Below, piece after piece: positions 55,350 to 64,000 of a stretch of 64,000 nt of DNA. The notes under the pieces were generated by a model. That model made no database searches. It was not told the DNA's origin and saw only the letters and a program-made list of their open reading frames with translations. The position numbers and the translations under genes were made by a program. Positions within the stretch are counted from its first letter, which is position 1. Every line of letters starts with the position of its first letter. This DNA comes from Platerodrilus igneus (lineage: Eukaryota > Arthropoda > Insecta > Coleoptera > Lycidae): the NCBI GenBank assembly GCA_036346225.1, contig JARFIW010000139.1:8556001-8620000 (forward strand). Direction: 5' to 3'.

Positions 55350-57000
55350 AATACATTATGTGTTCAAAGTGCCTTCCGTTTTGTTGAAGACACTAGTCAC
55401 ATTGGCTTCTAACTTACAAAATGTTTTCGTTATTGTTTGTGCATCAATTTTTGCAATTGCTACCTCGATTCTAGCAATTAAATCCTCAAGCGTTTGAGGA
55501 GGAGTGGAATACACATTATTTTTTAAATCACCCCACCCCACAAGTAAAAATTTACCGGCGTAAGTTGTGGCGTACGAACAGACTAATAAGTTTCCATTTT
55601 ATTACCAATCACATACTCAAAACGACCAGTTAGGAATTGCTTCACTGATCTAGCATAATGTGCATGTCCACCATCGTGTCGACTTTAGTCTGTAATAGAC
55701 TTTAAGTGGCAATTCGTCCAACTATTCTCCAGTTGGTTTCTAAAAAAGTTTCAGCAGTCCAATTGTCATTGTAAAAAAAATCCAATGATTTTTCTACAAA
55801 ATATTCCGCACCAACAATCAATACCGAATTGACATTGATCTCTGGATTCACGGTCTGATTTTCTTCAGAATAGAATACTTTGTTGTGCAGATAGAGTATT
55901 GCATTGTTTGTGAATAAGTAAATAAGTAAGTAAATAAGTAAATAAGTAAATAAGTAAAAGTAAATAGTAAATAAGTAAATAAGTAAATAAGTAAATAAGT
56001 AAATAAGTAAATAAGTAAATAAGTAAATAAGTAAATAAGTAAATAAGTAAATAAGTAAATAAGTAAATAAGTAAATAAGTAAATAAGTAAATAAGTAAAT
56101 AAGTAAATAAGTAAATAAGTAAATAAGTAAATAAGTAAATAAGTAAAGTAAATAAGTAAATAAGTAAATAAGTAAATAAGTAAATAAGTAAATAAGTAAA
56201 TAAGTAAATAAGTAAATAAGTAAATAAGTAAATAAGTAAATAAGTAAATAAGTAAATACGTAAATACGTAAACACGTAAACACGTAAACACGTAAACACG
56301 TAAACACGTAAACACGTAAACACGTAAACACGTAAACACGTAAACACGTAAACACGTAAACACGTAAACACGTAAACACGTAAACACGTAAATACGTAAA
56401 TACTTAAATACTTAAATACGTAAATACGTAAATACGTAAATACGTAAATACGTAAATACGTAAATACGTAAATACGTAAATACGTAAATACGTAAATACG
56501 TAAATACGTAAATACGTAAATAAGTAAATAAGTAAATAAGTAAATAAGTAAATACGTAAATACGTAAATACGTAAATACGTAAATACGTAAATAAGTAAA
56601 TAAGTAAATAAGTAAATAAGTAAATAAGTAAATAAGTCTCGTCAATAAACATAGCGATTCTCCAAAAATATAAATCTTTTTCACATTTATTAGAATACCA
56701 ATGACAAAATCTTGTCTTTGTTTATCTACTGGATACAATGTATTCGAAATAGAATAATGTAGACATATTTCTGACTTTTTCACATACACCTCACCGTTTC
56801 CTTAGAAGTAGCACAGTGGCTTGCAATTTCGGCAGTAGACGATTCTGATATTTAGTTAACAAATGCCAATACATTCGTTTTGACAGTTTCTTTCGTATTT
56901 TCGTAAATATTTACGTTTAAGAAATGCACCATATGCCCAAAGGTTGTTTTCAAGTTGGTTAAATATCTGACAGTAGGGTTGTTTTACGTTCTATAGTACA
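55350..57000 (-). pseudogene. Tc1/mariner-superfamily transposase carrying an internal octamer array
   Basis: From 57000 on the minus strand: TAEIASHCATSKETVRCM near 56850-56800 is the helix-turn-helix. RFCHWYSNKCEKDLYFWRIA and MFIDET at 56723-56637 form the first catalytic-aspartate motif (usual FTDEATF). Then comes the 0.72-kb array, followed by TNNAILYLHNKVFYSEENQ at 55910-55855 and LIVGAEYFVEKSLDFFYNDN at 55820-55760. The C-terminal WGDLKNNVYSTPPQTLEDLI lies at 55541-55480, with a KTFCKLEANVTSVF region ending near 55356. The frame before the array (MFIDET) and after it (TNNAIL) is the same; it is broken only by a stop at 56404 within two variant units. Further stops lie near 55702 and 55600. 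Inactive as it stands. Confidence 0.75.
55913..56636. repeat. Octanucleotide array (AAATAAGT and variants), about 90 units
   Basis: The array is an almost perfect 8-base tandem repeat in blocks of pure variants: AAATAAGT (55913 to about 56252), AAATACGT (two units), AAACACGT (56269 to about 56388), two AAATACTT units, AAATACGT, AAATAAGT, AAATACGT and AAATAAGT to 56636. Two small deletions occur near 55955 and 56147. The seed is probably the transposase codons between DET and TNN (ACTTATTTCACAAAC-like). The long Leu/Ile/Tyr/Phe open frames on the minus strand are translations of the repeat. Confidence 0.97.
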
Positions 57001-57235
57001 AATGCGCTGCTGATGAGGGGGATTTTGTTCTATAACAACAAAACAACATGTCGTTTTTTTTATTCATTCTTCATTTGAATATGATATTTTAATTAGTAGA
57101 AAAAATAATTTAAAAACACAAATTGACGGTACTCTTTAATTTCGGTAATTTAAACAAGTCAAATCCATTTGCTTGTATCATGGCTACTTGATTCTTAAAA
57201 ACAGTTCAAATGTTAACTTAACTATTTATCATCAT
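57001..57235. other. Short spacer
   Basis: AT-rich, no signal. Confidence 0.3.
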
Positions 57236-57710
57236 CATTTTTTTCCGTCCTGGAACTGGTTGGACGCGTACCTCCATTGATTTCTATTCTGAGCTAACCT
57301 ATACACTTCCCTGAAATTCCCACAGTCTGCATCTTTTACTATCTACATGCAATAGTCTAATCTACGGTTTACCCCTACTTCTCTTTTTCTCCTTTCTCTG
57401 CTTTTAATATATACCGCGCTATTCCCTCATTCTTTAGTATATGCCTATCATCAAATCTCTCTTATTTATTACTGTTTTCTGCAGATATCTTTCTTCCTCT
57501 ACGATTTCGAGAACCTCTTTGTTCTTAGTTCTTAACTTTGTCTGTTCGTGTTCTTCATTATATATCAGTGGCACCACATTTTAAAGGTTTCTTTGTTTTT
57601 ATTGTCTGCTGGTCCTATTGTCCACATTTCACAGCCATACAATGATGTGCTCCACACACATGCCATCAGCAATTTTTCCTTGTTTCTATGTTTGTTGTCT
57701 TAATTCAAGG
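57236..57710 (-). mobile_element. RTE-like LINE 3'-end fragment
   Basis: The reverse complement matches the LINE ends at 14340-18405. AACTGGTTGGACGCGTACCT (57261 on) is the minus-strand NQ(F) end, followed by pieces of the GRPR-like charged region, and CTGTGAAATGTGGACAATAG on the minus strand corresponds to the CETWT(I/V)G motif (57635-57615). It breaks off at 57706 (TTGTTGTCTT) within the LINE. Confidence 0.75.
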
Positions 57711-58320
57711 ACAGATATAAGAAGGTTATTAACAGTTCATGAGAGCGGATGCAATACATTGTAATCCAGACGATAGTGATACTGCAGGCGGCAGGTCACA
57801 GACGGTTAAGATATTGCAATTACCTAGAAAGTAAGATTGTAATAATGTAACAATGTTTAGAATTAAAAATAAGCAGACATGAGCTCTGCAAGTTTCCACA
57901 GAATTGTACGGGGCAGGGACATTATAAATAGCCCGTGAACCCCAAAACCCGGCAGTCAGTCAAAGTTTTCAGCTTTAACAGTGCAGTTGCTTCGGCTACT
58001 CAGAATAATAAAATTAGTAATTATTTTTCGATTTAGTTAAATTTAATTTAAGATTGTCAAAATTACATGTTAACCTCTGTTTAACCAAATAAATTTGTTA
58101 AGACGTTTTGGAAGACGTTTTTAAAAAGACAGCTGCCGAGGCCCAAACCTTAACTCGCGAAGGGGATTAAATAACGTAACTGCTGCCAAGATCCCTCACC
58201 ACTTAAGACATTTACCGAATCAGTAGTTTTCCAATTATTCCTTACACACATTTGTGACGAATATTGCAAAACCAACACCTGTATTTGTTTACGATAAACA
58301 TTAGATTTAAATACAATTAC
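57711..58320 (+). promoter_or_regulatory. LTR-like segment with TATA box, initiator and polyA signal
   Basis: ATTATAAATAGCCCGTGAAC (57921 on) is a strong TATA box. About 30 bases downstream lies GTCAGTC (57954 on), an arthropod-type initiator, and AATAAA is at 58089. These are the order and spacing expected in an LTR (U3-R-U5). It is lodged between two LINE 3' ends. No second copy and no target duplication were found, so solo LTR is inference; a host promoter is the alternative. Confidence 0.4.
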
Positions 58321-58324
58321 TTTT

Positions 58325-60760
58325 TCATCATTAGGTTTTCCGTCCTGGTTGGACGCGTACCTCCATTGATTTCTATCCTGAGTTAAAAATTCTCATGGCC
58401 TACATCTTTCACTTGTACAATAGTCTAATCTAGGTCTACCTCTATCTTCCTTTTTCTTTTCTCTGATTGTAATATATTCCGCTCTACTGTCTCATGCCTT
58501 AGATCGCGTGTCCTAATATCGTATCTCCTATTTTTTTTTACTGTTTTCCACATACTTCTTCCTTCCTCTGTGTTCTAACTTTGTATGTCCATCATATCTT
58601 TATTATACTTTTGTAGCACCACATTTCAAAGTCTTCTATCTTTTTGTTGTTCGCTTCTCCCACCGTCCATATGTTTCATAGTCGTACAGTGCTGTGTTCC
58701 ACACACATCCTTACAACAATTGCTTTTTTATTTCTGTTTGTTGTATTCGAATATAGCAACAGCTCTTTCTCATTAAATGCAGCACGGCCTTGGACTAATC
58801 TTTTTTTATATCTTACACTTTTCCCATCTTGCATTTGACTTTTTATTCTCGTAAATTCGCGTTTCCTATTTGTATTCTGGTTTTTGACTTATTTCCACCT
58901 CCTTATCATAGTAGTACTTTAGATTTATATTATTAATTTTCATACCGTATCTCTTTGTTAGTACTGTATCCATTTCATTAAAAGCTGCTTCTAACTCTTC
59001 CTTGTTAGAATGCTAATATCGGCTATTACATCTGCAAATCGAAACATATCAGTCGTTTGTCCTTGCACGGTAATTTCAAATTTCTTTCTGCTCTTAATAG
59101 TATTCATTGCCTCTTTGATATACAAGTAAAAAATTAACGTAAATAGGCATATTCCTGTTTCATCCCTTCCTTAACATTTACTTCTCTACGTTTCTGCTTT
59201 AATTCTGTACAGCTGTATAAGCTAGGTACTATTCGTATAACTTATTCCAATCTTTTTGAGTATTTCAAACATTTTTTCCATTGTACATTGTCGAATACTT
59301 ATTTCAAATCTACAAACCTTATATAGACGCTTTCTCCTATTTCTATTGTTTTCTCCATTATCACCCTTGGAGCTTAAATGGCCTCGCGTGTTCTCCTGTT
59401 TCGCCTAAACCCAAATCGATCTTCTCCTAGTATTCTTTAGCCCTTTTTTCCATCCGTGTTTGTACAATTCTAATTAATATTTTTGGCACGTGTGCTGTCA
59501 AACCTTTTATTCGAAAATTGTCACATCTATCCGCACCTCTCTTTTTTGGTATAGTGACTACAGTGTTACGTTTGAAATCTTTGTGTATCTCACGTGTCTC
59601 ATACATATAGTTGAAAAAACATCTGTTACTGTTTTTCCAGCGGATTTTAGTTTCTGGTTACACCTTATCTATACCCGATGCCTTACTATTTTTCAGACTT
59701 TAATTCTAATTCAAACTTATCTCCAAGTATAGAATATTCCGTCATCCTTTTCAATGTATGATTTCTATTCTAGTGCTTCTAGTTCCTCTCCTGCATATAA
59801 ATTCTTTATATATTTTTACCATCTAACCACTTTCTCTACATTTTCTATAATGATGTTTCCTTCTGTGCCCCTTATATTTTTACTATACGGTTATATATCG
59901 CAAGAACTCATTTTAATTAATTTGTATGCTTCGTCTGTCTTTCCTATTTCCATCTTAATTTGTAGCTCTTTGCCGTTTTTCATCAATTCCTTGTTCTTTA
60001 GCTTTCCTGCATTTGCGAATAATTTCCTATTTTATGACTTCGTATCTCTGTTTGCCTGTTTCGTCTGGTCTGCTTTTGTATTTTTGCCTTTTTTCTTTTA
60101 CATTTCAAATATCCTTTGTTACCCATGGTTTCTTATTTTCTTTTTGTCCATATTCCAGAATATCTTTGACCACCATGTCTCAACAGGATTTAATGTTATT
60201 CCACTCTGTTTCTACTTTTAGCATCAGAAAATTACTTTTATTTCAAATCTTTCGTGGATGTGTTTATCTTTTAGTTTCTCAAAGTCAAAGTGCCTTTTCC
60301 GTTCCTTTTTTTAAATTTTTTAATTTAAGCGCGACTTTCAGAATTATTATCTTGTGTGCAGTGTCTATATCTGCTTCTGGGTAGCTTTTACAGTCTTTTA
60401 CTTGATTCCTAAACCGTTGCCGAACAAGAATATGACCTATTTGATATCGCTCTATGTCTCATGACATCTTCAACATGTATCGTCTTCTAGCATGATGCTG
60501 AAATAATGTATTTGTGATGGTTAAATTGTTTTTGTAGCAAAATTCTACCAACCTATTTGCCTATTTCTTCTGTTGTTTCTCGTGCCTAAACCAAATAACC
60601 CTACTACCTCTGCTTTCCTGCTCTCATCTACCACTGCATTTAATATCTCCCGTAATTTTTAAATTTTTATGTCCTTTTACTAATCTTTATGTCTTCGCTG
60701 TCTTTGTAGATCACTTCTAGTATTCTCGAACTTCTTCAAGAGGTAGGCTCGTTCAGGACG
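58325..60760 (-). pseudogene. RTE-like LINE, from late endonuclease to the 3' end, decayed
   Basis: Reading minus from 60760: PPERAYLLKKFENTRS, then KRLVEFCYKNN-like (near 60550) and LTITNTLFQHHARRRY (60520-60470). IGHILVRQRFRNQVKDCKSY and PEADIDTAHKIII (60440-60345) form the end of the APE-type endonuclease, with the usual SDH histidine kept in a changed context. A linker with KPWVTKGYL-like wording (near 60120) follows. Reverse transcriptase remnants are the FRRNRRTREAI region (59405-59370), MEKTIEIGESVYIRFVDLK (59360-59300) and MFRFADVIADISIL (59050-59005; FADD degraded to FADV). The CETW region and tail run to 58325. Numerous stops. Similarity to CFDP2-like/RTE proteins is from memory. 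Confidence 0.75.
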
Positions 60761-62829
60761 GAACTTATTAAATTCAAAATTTTCGTATTTCATAAGAATG
60801 ATTTTTTTTTTCAAAGATTCTTGTGCTAATTATGTCTACTGTAGTACATCATTGGTAAGAAGGAAAAAAGCCTTTCTACCTGAACTACATCCAATTGCGG
60901 TTCTCATATAATAAAACATAACCTCTGTTATCTATTTGAAGTTTACCAAATCCATTTATAAACGAATAAGATCATCTTATTCTCTTTTTTAACAGCGTAA
61001 AAAACATCTACAGGGTTTACTGTATCTATCACTATAAATGAAACAAAAGGCAAAAAATTTAAAATTTCGTTATTTGGTATGTTATTATCTTTTCATGACT
61101 GAACTCGTCATTAGATACTGCATTATTTTCGTATTTAATTTTTTATGTAATGTTGCAAATAACCAATTTTACCATACAATATAATACGCAAGAATAGGAC
61201 GTCCTGTTTAAAATTTTGTTATGAAACATTGTGGCTTTTAAAAAGTAGGCTAAATAGTTATCAGCACGCCCTCGTATGTGTTTCTATATATAAACTTTAA
61301 AAAATATACTTAGTTTTTCGATAAGTGAGTTTATCGGCAGATTTAAATAAGTTTGCGTCAGATTTTTAGGTTTTCTTAAAAACCAGCTTTTTCGCTAAAG
61401 TATAGATTCAACTCTCGCTGTCTATAAAGTGAATCAGTGCTAATAAGTTATACCCTCTTTTCCATGTATGGATTAGATAGTTTTAAAGCTGTTAGTGCAT
61501 TTAATTCGTTTTACTTATTTTTAAATTACGTCCTTTTTCCTATAATGTTGCTATGCTCGAGGGTATATTTCAATCTGGTTATTCAAAGTAGGAGTAAGTT
61601 GGTGGAGATGTATGATTAACCTTCGTAAATCCGAGGTTCCGTTTTGTGAAAAACACCGCCATTTATAACTTTCTGAGCTTTTATAGAGAAGCTACAAATT
61701 TATTTGTCTCCGGTTCTTTTATTTTTTTAGTTACAAAAAGTTCCATTTATATTCGAACACCATTGAAACTACCCGACGACGTCATGAACACTCATTCACT
61801 GACACCCCAAATCAACCTACCCTTTGAAATAAAGAATTGATTTGTGTAAATTAGAAATTATTTGCATTGACCCAACTTTGCAACCCCAATCGCGTTTCGA
61901 ACAAACTCACCACCCAACTACCCACTTTATATACATACATATCTCCAGTCGTCTGCTGATATATTGTGAATGTTGGCACTGAATTTTGTTTCAAAATACA
62001 TTCGAGCGAATGTAATTACGAACAAACCCTTCTTTGTATTAAGTTAATTTGTTTATTTCGTCTGAATTCGCTCAACGTCATCTTTACAAATTATAGCGCA
62101 AAGGATTTAGGGGATTTACTTTTGTTTTAAGTTAGTGTTTTGTGTTGTGCATTGTTTTTCTTGGAAAATTTTGAGTTTACAATTATGTTTTATTACTTTC
62201 AAAACATCGGAGACGAGATGTGTGGGAAACCGTAGCATTAAATATTGTCTCGAAGAAAACAAATACATTCGTTCCCCGGCAATTCAGTATTGATATTTCG
62301 TTGTGCAATATGTGGAATGGAAGACTTGATAATGAAACACAAAAATACCTGAAATAAGGGATGATCCACAAGCCATTCATGTTATGTGATGTGTGGTGAT
62401 TACTACTGAGGGATATTCTCAGTCTGCTCGGTCGCTCTTTTGTCTCCATCACATTACAAAATTAATGCGATAATAGGCTAGGGTGTCGATTCGCTGTGTT
62501 GCCAAATGGTCATAGAAGTTTGTTCGTTACGATTAAAATGCTTTCCTTAAAAACTAGTTTAAATAATTTACTACTGTATTAAAGCAATTAATTTTAAACA
62601 GGGCATGGTTTTTCCAAACAAATTTTTATTTGCTAAAGGACTTACATAGTAAGTTTGGAAAAATGCTGTAAAATAGTATGCAGAGTTTTTTTTTAAATAC
62701 AATTTTTATGTTTTGGATTATTTACTCGTTTAAAATGATATAACAGGGGCCCTATAATTTATCATCCTATTTATTTTTATCACCTTTGAAGTAATGAAAT
62801 GGAAATAAGTTTGACCAGTTGTTACTATT
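60761..62829. other. No gene seen; AT-rich
   Basis: Open frames at 61437-61619, 61646-61840 and 62183-62452 (minus) carry no recognised motif. No inverted or tandem repeats stood out. Confidence 0.4.
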
Positions 62830-63200
62830 TAGTTTTAAAAGAACACTAAACGAGTGTCTAACAAATTCGAATCCTTTCTAAGTCACGTATCACCATTTTT
62901 CTCAGTTTCTTGTGATAGAGCCGGTATTTCGTTTGGAATATTTTTCTAAAGTCTTGATGTACACTTATGATTTTCGATAACCCCAAATAAAGAATTCCAG
63001 GTTGCCAAGTCTGATGAACGCGTTGACCAATTTAAATCTTCAAATTTTGATATTACGCAGATGGTGAAAATTTCTTTTGTTGCAGCTATAGTTATACGCC
63101 CCGTGAACCGCAGCATCATCCTGTTGTAACCACATGCCTTCCAAACTTGGGAAATTTGTAACGGGCATTTTTGGTAGTTTTAACATTTTACGCTGTTTCC
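62830..63200 (-). pseudogene. Tc1/mariner-superfamily transposase, C-terminal remnant
   Basis: On the minus strand LPKMPVTNFPSLEGMWLQQD (63180-63115; the WxQQDGA.AH motif with its acidic residue) is followed by NLEFFIWGYRKS (62995-62960; DFFLWGYLKS motif) and the basic tail RNTGSITRN, DLERIRIC. Frameshifts and stops separate the pieces. It belongs to the same broad group as 49770-50450 and 55350-57000. Confidence 0.65.
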
Positions 63201-63600
63201 TAATTTGTAAATACATTTCTACAAATTACTATTTCTATATTTAATATTTATTAACTCGTTGACGAATGCGTCGTGTTATAATGAATAGATTGCATCGTTC
63301 TTGTCTTGCCGTAAATATAAATTTTGTTCCTTATGTGGATATACAAGTCTAGATAAGAGACGATAAGCGGTTGTAATAGCGAGGAATTGATATAAACTGT
63401 TGAACAGTCGGAGTTTTGTTCTTTGCTCCGATATATTAAGTACGTTAAAAATACTGCTTCTTTCTGCTTTTGACAATAGTGAGAATTAATGCGGGATTAA
63501 TTTTCGTATTGTTCCTGAACAAGCACGGCATGTTTTTAGTTGATTTTCTATTGGAAATGAAAGCGGTAAAGCTTGTTAAAGTCGAGGCACGTGTGTTTTA
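63201..63600. other. No gene seen
   Basis: The open frame at 63470-63655 runs into the tandem repeat and has no known motif. Confidence 0.35.
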
Positions 63601-63601
63601 C

Positions 63602-63760
63602 GGAACATTTGACGGACGGTTTTATTGCTTACGCGTGCCTACTAATTGTTTTTAGTTGTTTTTCTTGTGAGACAAATGCTTTAAGGAACATTTGACGGAC
63701 TTACTTTAGTGATACGCGTACTTTAATAATTTGTGGTTTTAGTTGTTTGTCTTGTGAAAT
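63602..63760. repeat. Two direct copies of an 84-bp unit
   Basis: GGAACATTTGACGGAC...TAGTTGTTTTTCTTGTGA is repeated as GGAACATTTGACGGAC...TAGTTGTTTGTCTTGTGA, with diverged centres. Confidence 0.8.
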
Positions 63761-64000
63761 AATAGTCGTAGAACTTGCTAAACTGACCGATTCTTTCTTT
63801 AGGATTAATGTGTGTGCGATCTAGTCTAGTGTCCCTTTGTTTTATCAGATTAGTGCATACTTTGGATTATTTAAATACAGTGGATACTATAGTTTCTGCA
63901 TTTTTCTAACACCAAAGAATCTAAAATAGATCATTGCTTGCGCGAATTTCGTTATTTGCGAAATATAACAGATTACCGGTTTACAAAGGTATTGGTTGAA
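63761..64000. other. No gene seen
   Basis: AT-rich to the end of the window. Confidence 0.3.

Noticed and set aside
55702..56789. Long Leu/Ile/Tyr/Phe/Thr-rich open frames of up to 225 codons
   Set aside because: They are translations of the octamer array, open in all three minus-strand frames because the unit has no stop. Only the short flanking transposase parts are meaningful.
58585..60384. Plus-strand frames rich in Phe, Ser and Cys suggesting membrane proteins
   Set aside because: They are antisense shadows of the minus-strand LINE.

Overview
This is a repeat-dominated, AT-rich stretch of an animal genome, most likely an arthropod and probably an insect. The inference rests on the transposon families present: mariner and mariner-related transposases, Jockey-clade and RTE-like LINEs, a Ty3/gypsy element, insect-type Crypton tyrosine recombinases, tRNA-derived SINEs, and MITEs ending in TACAGGGTG/CACCCTGTA. 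I found no convincing intact host gene, no genuine tRNA or rRNA gene and nothing prokaryotic. Almost every recognisable coding stretch is a decayed transposon protein broken by stops or frameshifts. All family names come from reading translations by eye, not from a search.

Layout. 1-2272: a TCCACATC-type minisatellite alternating with copies of a BED zinc-finger (hAT-type) module, ending in a CA microsatellite. 3907-4210: a MITE. 4267-7341: a complex of three overlapping inverted repeats, including a 1.1 kb near-complete foldback. 9852-10150: a tRNA-derived SINE. 10197-11972: a Crypton-like element with a terminal hairpin and a broken tyrosine recombinase. 12040-14290: a decayed transposase-like gene. 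14340-29226: RTE-like LINE 3' ends and head-to-tail SINEs inside a 7.2 kb block present twice in direct tandem (about 14803-22019 and 22020-29226). 28250-31070: a Jockey-clade LINE on the minus strand. 32760-34000: another minus-strand LINE. About 34000-38840: a minus-strand Ty3/gypsy remnant with gag and integrase but no reverse transcriptase. 39280-39720 and 43640-43815: LINE RT scraps. 43930-47955: one mariner, apparently in three collinear pieces, split by a second Crypton-like element and by unknown DNA. 48327-48732: a small non-autonomous relative of the Crypton-like elements. 48836-49567: a 27-bp-TIR element. 49770-50450, 55350-57000 and 62830-63200: three Tc1/mariner-superfamily transposase remnants, the second carrying a 0.7 kb octanucleotide array inside its catalytic domain. 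57236-60760: two RTE-like LINE copies around an LTR-like segment.

The genes do not form a pathway; the window is a nested record of insertions. The most unusual items are the three elements that share a terminal cruciform-capable hairpin plus a matching inverted end (two carry tyrosine-recombinase remnants), the octamer array expanded inside a transposase reading frame, the stacked foldback complex, and the tandem duplication. In the duplication both outer edges lie inside continuous LINEs and only the middle junction is new. From 28 kb onward most remnants lie on the minus strand, a layout also seen in piRNA source loci; that is only a hypothesis here.
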